Shown here one piece after another: positions 26,085 to 33,572 of a stretch of DNA of 64,000 nt (positions within the stretch are counted from its first letter, which is position 1; the number at the start of each line of letters is the position of its first letter). Origin of the DNA: Oscillospiraceae bacterium (GTDB taxonomy: Bacteria > Bacillota > Clostridia > Oscillospirales > CAG-272); contig SVTL01000001.1 of assembly GCA_015063795.1 (NCBI GenBank), forward strand, positions 299,614-363,613, written 5' to 3'. The notes under the pieces are model-generated. The model made no database searches. It was given only the letters and a program-made list of their open reading frames with translations, and was not told where the DNA came from. The translations under genes were made by a program, and so were the position numbers.

Positions 26085-26255
26085 ATGGCATATAAGATCA
26101 ATGACGAGTGCATCGCCTGCGGCGCTTGTGCTTCCGAATGTCCTGTGAACTGCATCAGCGAAAAGGACGGCAAGTACGTCATCAACGCAGCTGAGTGCAT
26201 TGAGTGCGGCGCTTGCGCCGGAGCATGCCCTGTTGATGCCCCGAAGCCTGAGTAA
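26085..26255 (+). CDS. 2[4Fe-4S] ferredoxin
   Basis: A 56-residue clostridial-type ferredoxin. Two clusters are bound by CIACGACASECP and, after a short acidic stretch, CIECGACAGACP, each C-x2-C-x2-C-x3-C-P. It is the low-potential electron carrier of anaerobes and would serve, among others, the reductive enzymes IspG and possibly the FDBR-like protein at 38.8-39.4 kb. GGAGGTG lies eight bases before the ATG. It has its own promoter and terminator, so it is monocistronic. Confidence 0.97.
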   Translation: MAYKINDECIACGACASECPVNCISEKDGKYVINAAECIECGACAGACPVDAPKPE

Positions 26256-26266
26256 AGACTGACGAG

Positions 26267-26299
26267 AAGCGGCGAACCGAAGGGTTTTGCCGCTTTTTG
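26267..26299 (+). terminator. Intrinsic terminator after ferredoxin
   Basis: AAGCGGC pairs with GCCGCTT and is followed by TTTTGTTTT. Confidence 0.88.
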
Positions 26300-26344
26300 T
26301 TTTATCGGCGGATTGGATCCGCGGATTGATTTTGGGAGAGTCTT

Positions 26345-27100
26345 ATGATTCGGATCGACAAGGTCAACGAAAACCTCATCATCAAGCAGAGAAGCGACGG
26401 TCTTTTGTTTGGGACCGACGCTCTTTTGCTTGCTTCTTTTATGAAACGCTCGCCGAAAGCGGTGGCGGTGGAATTCGGCAGCGGCAGCGGGATCATCTCG
26501 CTTCTGTGCGCGAAGAAGGGCTTTTTTCAAAGGATCTATGCCGTGGAGCTTCAGCGCGAGTGCTTTGAGCTTTTAGAGGAAAACATCGCCCAAAACGGGC
26601 TTTTCGACCGTGTCACGCCGCTGTTAGCCGATGTGTCGGATGTGAAGCAAAGCGATTTCGGAGGCGAGGTGGATGTGGTCTTTGCCAATCCGCCCTATAT
26701 GGAAAAGGGAAGCGGAAAGGAATCGCCGTATCCCATCCGCAACATATCCAGAAGCGAGGAATGCGGCGGACTTGCGCTCTTTTGCGAGAGTGCGTCCCGT
26801 ATCCTGCGCTCCGGCGGCCTGTTTTATGCGGTCTACCGCCCCGAGAGGCTGTCCCACCTGTTTGCTTCGCTGAAAGAAAACCGTTTGGAGCCGAAGCGGA
26901 TGGTGCTGGTCTGTCCGCGCCCCGAAGCACCGCCCTGTCTGGTGCTGATCGAGGCGAAAAAGGACGCCTCCCCCTCGCTGATGCTGCCCAAGATCTTTTG
27001 CCTGAAGCATGAAGACGGAAGCGACACCGTCGAGATGAGCCATACACTGGAAAAGGGAGAATTTCCGAATGAATATACCGATCGACAGCCAAAAAAATAA
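26345..27100 (+). CDS. tRNA1(Val) (adenine-N6)-methyltransferase-like (TrmN6/YfiC family)
   Basis: A 251-residue class I SAM methyltransferase. It opens with DKVNENLIIKQRSDGLLFGT, typical of the TrmN6 family. The SAM loop is VEFGSGSGIISLL (about 42-54), and the amino-methyltransferase motif NPPY lies at 115-118. The family methylates N6 of adenosine 37 in tRNA. Its 3' end overlaps rsmI by 32 bases, the common pairing in Firmicutes, where the gene also lies near holB and ricT. The tRNA target in this organism is inferred. Confidence 0.88.
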   Translation: MIRIDKVNENLIIKQRSDGLLFGTDALLLASFMKRSPKAVAVEFGSGSGIISLLCAKKGFFQRIYAVELQRECFELLEENIAQNGLFDRVTPLLADVSDVKQSDFGGEVDVVFANPPYMEKGSGKESPYPIRNISRSEECGGLALFCESASRILRSGGLFYAVYRPERLSHLFASLKENRLEPKRMVLVCPRPEAPPCLVLIEAKKDASPSLMLPKIFCLKHEDGSDTVEMSHTLEKGEFPNEYTDRQPKK

Positions 27101-27929
27101 GGTGGAAAAGGGAAGATTGTATCTGGTGGCCACCCCCATCGGCAACATGGCGGACATCACCCTTCGCGCGTTGAAAACGCTGGAGGAGTGCGACTTCGTT
27201 GCCGCTGAGGATACGCGCAACACGGGCAAGCTTCTCGCCTATTATGACATACACCGCCCCCTCTTTGCCTATCACGAGCACAACAAGCGTACCGCAGGCG
27301 AAAAGATCGCCGAGCGGCTGTTGGCGGGCGAAAGCTGCGCGCTTGTGACCGATGCGGGCATGCCGGGCATCAGCGATCCGGGGTTTGATCTGGTCTGCCT
27401 GTGCAGGGAAAAGGGAATCGGCTATACCGTTGTTCCCGGTCCGTGTGCGGCCGTGACGGCGCTTGTGTTGTCGGGCATGGCCGAAAAGGAGTTTGCTTTT
27501 GTCGGCTTTTTGAGCGGAAGTGACCGTGAGAAAAAAGAAAAGCTGGAAGCCCTTTCTTCCGAAAAGCGCCCGCTGATCCTGTACGAAGCGCCCCATCGTC
27601 TGACCGACACGCTGACGCTGATGCGAGAAAGCTTTGCGGAGCGGAAGATCGCCTTCTGCCGTGAGCTGACCAAGATCAACGAGGAGGTCGCGCAGATGAC
27701 GCTCGAGGAGGCGCTGTCCTTTTATCAGGAAAGGGAGCCCCGCGGCGAATATGTGCTGATCGTGGAGGGCGCACCCGATGAGGCCTGCTTCTGGGCGGAG
27801 ATGGATGTCCCCTCGCACGTGGCCTTTTATCAGCAGCAGGGCATGAGCAAGATGGATGCCATGAAGGCCGCCGCACGTGACCGCGGCTGCTCGAAAAACG
27901 AGATCTATAAGCAGATGATCGATGGCTGA
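27069..27929 (+). CDS. rsmI: 16S rRNA (cytidine-1402-2'-O)-methyltransferase
   Basis: A 286-residue SAM-dependent methylase of the tetrapyrrole-methylase fold, despite its rRNA substrate. Motifs: LYLVATPIGNMADITLRAL near the start, AAEDTRNTGKLL, LVTDAGMPGISDPGF and VVPGPCAAVTAL, then LYEAPHRL and CRELTKINEEV. The C-terminal helical domain (about 235-286) contains SKMDAMKAAARDRGCSKNEI. It 2'-O-methylates C1402 in the ribosomal P site. It overlaps the preceding methyltransferase gene. Confidence 0.96.
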   Translation: MNIPIDSQKNKVEKGRLYLVATPIGNMADITLRALKTLEECDFVAAEDTRNTGKLLAYYDIHRPLFAYHEHNKRTAGEKIAERLLAGESCALVTDAGMPGISDPGFDLVCLCREKGIGYTVVPGPCAAVTALVLSGMAEKEFAFVGFLSGSDREKKEKLEALSSEKRPLILYEAPHRLTDTLTLMRESFAERKIAFCRELTKINEEVAQMTLEEALSFYQEREPRGEYVLIVEGAPDEACFWAEMDVPSHVAFYQQQGMSKMDAMKAAARDRGCSKNEIYKQMIDG

Positions 27930-27940
27930 TCGGTCAATCG

Positions 27941-27974
27941 AAAAGGAGGATGATCCATTCGCCTCCTTTTTTTG
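27941..27974 (+). terminator. Intrinsic terminator after rsmI
   Basis: AAAAGGAGG pairs with CCTCCTTTT and ends in seven T residues. Confidence 0.9.
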
Positions 27975-27983
27975 TGAGCGTAC

Positions 27984-28012
27984 TTGACAGCGGAAGAAAA
28001 ATATGGTAAAAT
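27984..28012 (+). promoter_or_regulatory. Sigma-A promoter of the first lipoprotein gene
   Basis: TTGACA (27984-27989), 17-base spacer ending in ATATGG, TAAAAT (28007-28012). Confidence 0.85.
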
Positions 28013-28047
28013 ACAAAAAAAGTAACAATTCATAGGAGGCGCTGGTG

Positions 28048-28983
28048 ATGAAACGATTGATAAGCTTTGTGGTTATGGTTTTGCTGTTGAGTGGGTGTCA
28101 TGCAGAGAAAGTTCCGATCACGAAGGAGAATACAATTGTTGGATCGGAAGGCTCCTTGATTTTGGAAGCACAAATGAACGTGCTGGAAAGCCGCGATTTC
28201 TATTATCGTGTATATGACAACGGAGTATTGGATATTGTCGTTGGTGATTTCCGCTTTGACGCACCTTTTAGCGACAGGAAGACGGAAGAGGCCCATAGAA
28301 TAATATTGGAAAAAGAAGAAGTGGCGTTTCTTACCGATGTTTTTGCCGGAAAAGAGGAGGAAATTGAGTCTGATGCGTCGTATCTCTTTGCTTTAGAGCT
28401 ATATACGGCTCTCAATGTATGGCTGAGAGGTGCAGACGCTACTACATTCGGCTTTGCTTACGGAACGTCTCCCGATTTGGATGATGTGGTGTCATGGCTG
28501 ATCGAAAAAACGCCGATCGGGATATACGATCACGAAGGAAACCCGATACAAAAAGTGGAGAAAGGATCCATTCATCCGCCCACTCCCATATCAAGACCGC
28601 TGTATGATAACGAAATAGCTCGTTTTCTCGTCCATGATTCTCCCAAAATGGTAGATGATGTTTATATCCTTTATACAATTGAAAAAGACGGAACGATTCA
28701 AAGGCAGGAGAGCGGCTCTTTGTCTCTTTCGCTGACGCTCCTAAATTGGGTGGAAAATGAAATGTCTGTTAGCACAACAGCGGAACAGATGGAAAAAATC
28801 GAAGCCGATCTTAGCGAAATCAAATTGCTTGAGTATCATCCGCCGTTGACTCTGGATTCTCGTGATCCTGAGTTGACCTTGCAAACATGCGAACGAGAGA
28901 TTTGCTATGTTTCGGAAAGCCAAGAGGGGTATTCTCTTATTGAAGATTTATATCTGTTCTTAGAAAGCTTGTTTAGAAAATAA
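28048..28983 (+). CDS. Putative lipoprotein of unknown function
   Basis: A 311-residue protein with a lipoprotein signal peptide whose lipobox LLSGC places the lipidated Cys at residue 17. The mature part is acidic, with no domain I recognise; it includes ELYTALNVWLRGADATTFGF and a helical stretch VSTTAEQMEKIEADLSEIKL. AGGAGG stands eight bases before the ATG at 28048. The gene is visibly richer in A+T than its neighbours, uses AT-ending codons more often, and is followed by a second small lipoprotein with a closely similar promoter. This may mark a recently acquired or duplicated pair. No function can be given. Confidence 0.75.
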   Translation: MKRLISFVVMVLLLSGCHAEKVPITKENTIVGSEGSLILEAQMNVLESRDFYYRVYDNGVLDIVVGDFRFDAPFSDRKTEEAHRIILEKEEVAFLTDVFAGKEEEIESDASYLFALELYTALNVWLRGADATTFGFAYGTSPDLDDVVSWLIEKTPIGIYDHEGNPIQKVEKGSIHPPTPISRPLYDNEIARFLVHDSPKMVDDVYILYTIEKDGTIQRQESGSLSLSLTLLNWVENEMSVSTTAEQMEKIEADLSEIKLLEYHPPLTLDSRDPELTLQTCEREICYVSESQEGYSLIEDLYLFLESLFRK

Positions 28984-29000
28984 TCAAAATTTTCTAATCT

Positions 29001-29029
29001 TTCTTAACAACGGAAAAATATGGTATAAT
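29001..29029 (+). promoter_or_regulatory. Promoter of the second lipoprotein gene
   Basis: TTCTTA (29001-29006), 17-base spacer ending in ATATGG, TATAAT (29024-29029). The spacer closely resembles that of the promoter at 27984. Confidence 0.7.
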
Positions 29030-29076
29030 ATAAAAAATCAAACAAATGGTTGCGGATTGAACGGAGGAATATTAGG

Positions 29077-29670
29077 ATGAAAAACACTCGAATCTGCATT
29101 CTTTTCGCTCTTTTTGTGATTTTGTTGCCCTTGATCGTGGGGTGTCAAGCTCAAGAAGAAGAGCAAGCGAAAGTCATTATGGAATTTTGCTACCAAGGCT
29201 CTTATTATACATCGAAAAAGATATCCTGTGTGTTGTTTGACAACGAAAAACTGTTGATTCGGAGCGTAGATAATTATGAAATGATGGAGATGCTTGCCGA
29301 CAACCGGAAACTTGATCCGAAAAGGGCGTTGGAATCTTTAGATCGCTCTCGGATGTCAGTTCTTTATCAACTGGATCAAGAAGACTACGAAACAATCGTT
29401 AATGCTATTGCTCAAATGGAGAATGAGGCGGATGTCTTTGCTTACAGAGAAAACTATTTGAACGGTTCGGATATCCTTGTGAGAACCGAAGGTGGTGTTT
29501 ACCGATATGCGAACGGCACCGGAGTTTGTGAGGTGTTGACAGCTCAAAACATCAATGCCGATAACGAAACGATTGAACAGTCTCTTCTGACGATCGACGA
29601 ATTGCTTGTCCCGCTTATGACAGAGTGCTATGAAAAGCTTTTGATTTACTATCACTTCCGTATATATTGA
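29077..29670 (+). CDS. Putative small lipoprotein of unknown function
   Basis: A 197-residue protein with a signal peptide and lipobox-like PLIVGC, placing the lipidated Cys at 23. The start is the ATG at 29077 behind CGGAGGA. The mature protein is acidic, with EFCYQGSYYTSKKISCVLFD and SRMSVLYQLDQEDYETIVNA; no family is recognised. Like the lipoprotein upstream, it is A+T-rich compared with the flanking housekeeping genes and has its own promoter. The two proteins are not obviously homologous in sequence, but the layout suggests related surface roles. Confidence 0.72.
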   Translation: MKNTRICILFALFVILLPLIVGCQAQEEEQAKVIMEFCYQGSYYTSKKISCVLFDNEKLLIRSVDNYEMMEMLADNRKLDPKRALESLDRSRMSVLYQLDQEDYETIVNAIAQMENEADVFAYRENYLNGSDILVRTEGGVYRYANGTGVCEVLTAQNINADNETIEQSLLTIDELLVPLMTECYEKLLIYYHFRIY

Positions 29671-29687
29671 TGAAAACAGATAATATT

Positions 29688-29720
29688 CAAAAGGCGAGAG
29701 TATATCTCCCGCCTTTTTGT
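29688..29720 (+). terminator. Intrinsic terminator after the second lipoprotein
   Basis: AAAGGCGAGAG pairs with CTCCCGCCTTT with one mismatch and runs into TTTTTG. Confidence 0.85.
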
Positions 29721-29724
29721 TTTG

Positions 29725-29762
29725 CAAAAAAGAAAGGAGACATTCTTTTCGAATATCTCCCG
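29725..29762 (-). terminator. Intrinsic terminator after rpsU
   Basis: On the minus strand GGAGATATTC pairs with GAATGTCTCC around a GAAAA loop and is followed by TTTCTTTTTT. Confidence 0.85.
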
Positions 29763-29773
29763 ACTTTTTGATC

Positions 29774-29950
29774 TTACTTGAACTTGCGCTTTCTGGCTGC
29801 TTCGGATTTCTTCTTGCGCTTAACGCTGGGCTTCTCATAGTGCTCTCTCTTGCGGAGCTCGGCAAGAACGCCAGAACGAGCACACTGTCTCTTAAAACGA
29901 CGAAGAGCGCTGTCCAAAGATTCTTCCGGTTTGAGTCTTACCTCTGCCAT
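29774..29950 (-). CDS. rpsU: 30S ribosomal protein S21
   Basis: A 58-residue, strongly basic protein starting [20 protein letters not shown] and ending in a Lys/Arg-rich tail ([15 protein letters not shown]). This is the standard length and sequence for bS21, which sits on the platform of the 30S subunit near the anti-Shine-Dalgarno. It is too short for an ordinary ORF scan. A GGAGGGA site precedes the ATG, and it has its own promoter and terminator. Confidence 0.97.
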   Translation of the reverse strand: MAEVRLKPEESLDSALRRFKRQCARSGVLAELRKREHYEKPSVKRKKKSEAARKRKFK

Positions 29951-30003
29951 ATTTTATCCCTCCCTCCGCATTGGAAACGGAACAATAAATGATTCCACAA
30001 ATG

Positions 30004-30032
30004 ATTATAACGCAAAACGCTCCAAAAGTCAA
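30004..30032 (-). promoter_or_regulatory. Sigma-A promoter of rpsU
   Basis: On the minus strand TTGACT (30027-30032), 17-base spacer, TATAAT (30004-30009). The intergenic stretch 29951-30255 holds this promoter and that of the amidase, and no other gene. Confidence 0.85.
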
Positions 30033-30204
30033 TATATATTTTTCATTTTTTTTGAAATTCTTGAGCAAAAACTTTCTTTTTTCTCCGAGTAAACTGCCGA
30101 TTGAGCGATGAATGCCCCAAAAAAGGCCGTTTGGCTGTAAAAAAGAGCCCCTCTGCTGTCGCTTTTGACGAGAAATGTTCCGGAAATTTGTTCAAAATCA
30201 CATT

Positions 30205-30233
30205 TTGACGAATCGCGCGATTTGTGGTATACT
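30205..30233 (+). promoter_or_regulatory. Sigma-A promoter of the amidase gene
   Basis: TTGACG (30205-30210), 17-base spacer ending in TTGTGG, TATACT (30228-30233). Confidence 0.82.
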
Positions 30234-30255
30234 GGATGCATTGCGAGGTGTACCG

Positions 30256-31302
30256 ATGAATTCTTATAACAACAGACCAAACCCAACCCAAAACCATACC
30301 GACCGTCCGAACCGCACAGCCACCCCCGATCCGAACCGCGCGGTCAATCCCAACCCCAACTCGGCATCCAATCCCCGTTGCCAGCCCTACACGCCGTACC
30401 CGACTCCGCCGATGGACCGATACAACAAATCCATCATGCGGACCACGCAGATCCGCCGCCGCAGACAGCGCAGACGGCTTTTGATCGTTTGTTGTGCTGT
30501 TCTGGCGCTTCTGATCGGTCTTGTTCTCTTCCTTTTTCTGCGGACCGACCGAAGCGTTTCGGGCAATGTTCCGTATGATCCCGAGCTGTATGAGCCGGCC
30601 GAGCCGCCTGTCACCACCGAGGCTTCCGTTCCCACCACCTCTGCTCCCGAGACAACAGCTGCGCCCGAGGAGAAGACGTTCACGGTTGTGGTCGATCCCG
30701 GTCATGGCTATGACGATCCCGGAACGGGCGAGGGACTGATGGGCGATCTGAGCGAAAAGGATATCACCCTTGCCATTTCGCTGAAGCTCCGCGATCTTCT
30801 GATCGCAAAGGGCTTTGACGTGATCATGACCAGAGAGAACGATGAGAAGCCGGCGGACAAGGCAGGCGAGACCTATCTGTTCAATCCTGCCGCTCGTGTG
30901 GCGTTCACGCAGGCGCTGGAGCATTATGACCTGTATGTATCGGTGCATGTGGATGCCTTCCCCTCGGATGAGAGCGTGAGAGGAACCCGCGTGTATTATT
31001 ATCAGGACGGACATCCGCAGGCGGGAGCATTGTCCGCTCTGCTGGTCGATGCCATCGAGTTCCGCACCGGAACGGATAAAAAGCCGCTTTCCATCGGTAA
31101 GGATTACGACGGTGCTTACCGTGTGATCCGTGATATCGTGGAGGTACCGTCAGCGCTCATCGAGATCGGCTTTGTCACCAACGAGAGCGACCGCACCAAT
31201 ATGATGGATGCCTCCTGGCAGGAAAAGATGGCCGAGGGCATAGCCGATGCTGTCGGACAGTATGCGGATACATACGCCGACAAGGAAACGGCTGCTTCTT
31301 AA
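30256..31302 (+). CDS. Membrane-anchored N-acetylmuramoyl-L-alanine amidase (Amidase_3)
   Basis: A 348-residue peptidoglycan hydrolase that cuts between MurNAc and L-Ala. A 75-residue cytosolic N-terminal region is rich in Asn, Pro and Arg. It is followed by one membrane helix (about 76-96), a Thr/Pro/Ala-rich linker (about 115-138) and the Amidase_3 domain (about 141-340). Zinc ligands are His150 (VVVDPGHGYDD), Glu167 (LSEKD) and His231 (VSVHVDAF); the catalytic Glu is 303 in ALIEIGFVTNESD. I chose the ATG at 30256, since the earlier frame lies over the promoter. Anchoring by a long low-complexity cytosolic tail is unusual for this family, which is mostly secreted. Confidence 0.92.
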   Translation: MNSYNNRPNPTQNHTDRPNRTATPDPNRAVNPNPNSASNPRCQPYTPYPTPPMDRYNKSIMRTTQIRRRRQRRRLLIVCCAVLALLIGLVLFLFLRTDRSVSGNVPYDPELYEPAEPPVTTEASVPTTSAPETTAAPEEKTFTVVVDPGHGYDDPGTGEGLMGDLSEKDITLAISLKLRDLLIAKGFDVIMTRENDEKPADKAGETYLFNPAARVAFTQALEHYDLYVSVHVDAFPSDESVRGTRVYYYQDGHPQAGALSALLVDAIEFRTGTDKKPLSIGKDYDGAYRVIRDIVEVPSALIEIGFVTNESDRTNMMDASWQEKMAEGIADAVGQYADTYADKETAAS

Positions 31303-31317
31303 ACCGAAATCATAATC

Positions 31318-31352
31318 AAAGGCTGACGCCCAAATAAGCGGCAGCCTTTTTT
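31318..31352 (+). terminator. Intrinsic terminator after the amidase (also ends the converging gene)
   Basis: AAAGGCTGACGC pairs with GCGGCAGCCTTT and runs into T residues; it abuts the stop codon of the minus-strand gene at 31354. Confidence 0.85.
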
Positions 31353-31353
31353 G

Positions 31354-31773
31354 TTATCCATCCCGCGGCTCATCCGGAATCCAGGGCAGCGGGAGAAAAA
31401 ATTCCAGATCAAAATGCGGAGAAGGGAAGTTCGGAGCATCGTAAGGGTAAGGATTATGGCCGCAAAAGACCGCAGGAGAGCGCGGCTGTGCGGATGGCTC
31501 TTGGTAAGTGCCAGCGATGCGATACCCGAATTGGTAGAGCCAGCCATCTGCGTTTGACTCCAAAAGACACACATAAGTGGCTTTCTGCGGATCGATCTTA
31601 AGCGTATCCAACACGCGGAGAACAAAATCGGGAAGCATCCTTCGTTTGGCAAGCGCGAGAAAATTGAGACAGTCGCCGCACTCACAGCTCCAAATGCCTG
31701 CCTGCTTGTAATAGCGGCTGGTGGCCTCTTCATCGATGTCTGCAAGATAACCGAACAGATCGTGACAGCTCAT
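31354..31773 (-). CDS. Small cysteine-containing protein of unknown function
   Basis: A 139-residue cytosolic protein starting at the ATG at 31773 behind AAAGGAGGAA. Near the N terminus is SCHDLFGYLADID, and then SCECGDCLNFL, a C-x-C-x2-C arrangement that could bind metal. Further on are YVCLLESNADGWLYQFGYRI and a proline- and aromatic-rich end (HFDLEFFLPLPWIPDEP). I recognise no family. It has a good promoter, -35 TTGCAA (31832-31837) and -10 TATACT (31809-31814) on the minus strand with a 17-base spacer. It converges on the amidase gene. Confidence 0.72.
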   Translation of the reverse strand: MSCHDLFGYLADIDEEATSRYYKQAGIWSCECGDCLNFLALAKRRMLPDFVLRVLDTLKIDPQKATYVCLLESNADGWLYQFGYRIAGTYQEPSAQPRSPAVFCGHNPYPYDAPNFPSPHFDLEFFLPLPWIPDEPRDG

Positions 31774-31808
31774 ATTTTTCCTCCTTTTTCCCTCGAGCTT
31801 ACAGCAGC

Positions 31809-31837
31809 AGTATATCATATGAAGCGCTTTTTTGCAA
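31809..31837 (-). promoter_or_regulatory. Sigma-A promoter of the small cysteine-containing protein
   Basis: On the minus strand TTGCAA (31832-31837), 17-base spacer, TATACT (31809-31814). Confidence 0.78.
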
Positions 31838-31877
31838 GAAATCGGGAAAAATTCAATAAAGTTCATCAGATCTTAAC

Positions 31878-31906
31878 TTGACAGGGCAGACAATGAGGAG
31901 TACAAT
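31878..31906 (+). promoter_or_regulatory. Sigma-A promoter of the LtaS-like gene
   Basis: Perfect TTGACA (31878-31883), 17-base spacer, TACAAT (31901-31906). It lies inside the upstream extension of the reading frame, which shows that the real start codon is further downstream. Confidence 0.85.
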
Positions 31907-31976
31907 AAGGATGTATCTTTTCTCCGTTCTGCGTGCAGGGCGGAGTTTGCGCGAGCACTCTCGGGAGGAACCTGTT

Positions 31977-33536
31977 TTGACCGCGAATACCACAAGCAAA
32001 AACAATACAAGAAAAAAGAAGATTCTGTCCGTCTTTCTGCTGACCGCCGGCAATTTTTTGCTGTTTCTGACCTTATGGCTGTTTCAGAAATACGACAAGA
32101 TCGTGATCGATCAATTTCTTTTTCAACTAAAAACCACATCCGAGGGCGTGGATTTCAGTCTCGTCTGGAGCTGTGTTTTGCGAGTGTGTCTGCCGACAGC
32201 GGCACTTACGCTGTTTGACCTGTTTGCCTATCGTTTTCTCAGCGGGCGGATGACCAATCTCGGAGCGGATCATGCCCGTTATCGTACATACAAAGGATCA
32301 AAGCCCTGTGCTTTTTTCGCTAAGCGAATGCTTTCGCTGTCTTTTGCCGTTTTTTTGATGGGTGTGATCGCTCTTGTCGCTGTTTTGCGCATCCCCTCTT
32401 ATCTTGACGCCGCCACCACCGAATCGGATTTTATCGAGGATCATTATGTCGATCCGCGAAGCGTGTCCGTCATTTTTCCCGAAACAAAGCGGAATCTTGT
32501 CTATATCTTTCTCGAATCGATGGAAAGCACCTTCGCCGATCCGACTGCCGGCGGAGCGATCCGCGAGAACTACATTCCCGAGCTGAGTGCATTGGCGGAG
32601 GAAAACATCTCTTTTTCCCACACGCAGGGTATGGGCGGAGCGCAGTCCTTTTCCGGCACCACATGGACGGCCGCTGCCATGGTTTCGCAAACGTCCGGCA
32701 TTCCCATGAAGGTCAAGCTGGGCGCGGATGCTTACGGAAGCGATGAGGTGTTCATGCCGGGCATCGTGTCGCTGGGCGAGATCTTGCAGAAAGAAGGGTA
32801 TAACCAGCTTTTGCTTTTGGGCTCGGATGCGGAGTTTCACGGGCGCGAACTCTATTTTCTCCAGAACGGCAATTATGAGATCCTGGACACCGAGGCAATG
32901 AAGGCCGCGGGACGTTTGCCCGAGGATTACCGCGAATGGTGGGGGTATGAGGATGAGAAGTTGTTTGCATACGCCAAAGAGGAGCTGACGCGTCTGGCTT
33001 CGGAGGGACGTCCCTTCAATTTCACCATGCTCACCGCCGACACCCATTTTCCCGACGGCTATCTTTGCCGTCTGTGCGGAAACGAGCACGAAGAGCAGTA
33101 TGCCAATGTGCTGTCCTGCTCCTCGAAGCAGGTGTATGCCTTTGTATCGTGGCTGAAGGAGCAGCCCTTTTATGAAAACACCACCGTCATCATCAGCGGC
33201 GACCATTTGACCATGGACGGCGCCTTTCTGAAGGATACGGATGAGAACTACACACGAACCATCTATAACTGCATTCTCAATGCGCCTCTTCAGCCGATCC
33301 GCGAGAAGGAGCGTTCCTTTGCCACCTTCGACCTTTTCCCCACTACTCTGGCGGCACTCGGCGTCACTGTGGAGGGAGACCGTCTTGCGCTCGGGACCAA
33401 TCTGTTTTCGGATCAGGAGACTCTTGCCGAGCGGTACGGCTCTGCTGTATTGGATGAGGAGCTGAAGAAGAATTCGGAATATTATAACGCTCGCTTTCTC
33501 GGCATGGAGACAGAGACGGCCGACTCGGCAAAATAA
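31977..33536 (+). CDS. LTA-synthase-like sulfatase-fold phosphoglycerol transferase
   Basis: A 519-residue membrane enzyme with helices at about 17-37, 63-86 and 118-138, then an extracellular alkaline-phosphatase-fold domain (about 172-500). Seen motifs are YIFLESMEST (metal-binding Glu180), FSGTTWTAAAMVSQTSGIP with the nucleophile Thr228 or 229, FTMLTADTHFPDG and ISGDHLTMDG. The family (LtaS, MdoB) moves glycerol phosphate from phosphatidylglycerol to polymers or glycans; having three helices instead of five makes it nearer to MdoB-like proteins. The start is the TTG at 31977, seven bases after GGGAGGA; earlier in-frame codons overlap the promoter. It is followed by a TPR-like gene. Confidence 0.86.
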   Translation: MTANTTSKNNTRKKKILSVFLLTAGNFLLFLTLWLFQKYDKIVIDQFLFQLKTTSEGVDFSLVWSCVLRVCLPTAALTLFDLFAYRFLSGRMTNLGADHARYRTYKGSKPCAFFAKRMLSLSFAVFLMGVIALVAVLRIPSYLDAATTESDFIEDHYVDPRSVSVIFPETKRNLVYIFLESMESTFADPTAGGAIRENYIPELSALAEENISFSHTQGMGGAQSFSGTTWTAAAMVSQTSGIPMKVKLGADAYGSDEVFMPGIVSLGEILQKEGYNQLLLLGSDAEFHGRELYFLQNGNYEILDTEAMKAAGRLPEDYREWWGYEDEKLFAYAKEELTRLASEGRPFNFTMLTADTHFPDGYLCRLCGNEHEEQYANVLSCSSKQVYAFVSWLKEQPFYENTTVIISGDHLTMDGAFLKDTDENYTRTIYNCILNAPLQPIREKERSFATFDLFPTTLAALGVTVEGDRLALGTNLFSDQETLAERYGSAVLDEELKKNSEYYNARFLGMETETADSAK

Positions 33537-33572
33537 AACACGAAATCGTTGACAATACGGAGGACTTCCGCG

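Noticed and set aside
24917-26530. 537-codon minus-strand frame opposite ricT, ferredoxin and trmN6
   Set aside because: It covers three well-supported plus-strand genes and has no domain of its own.
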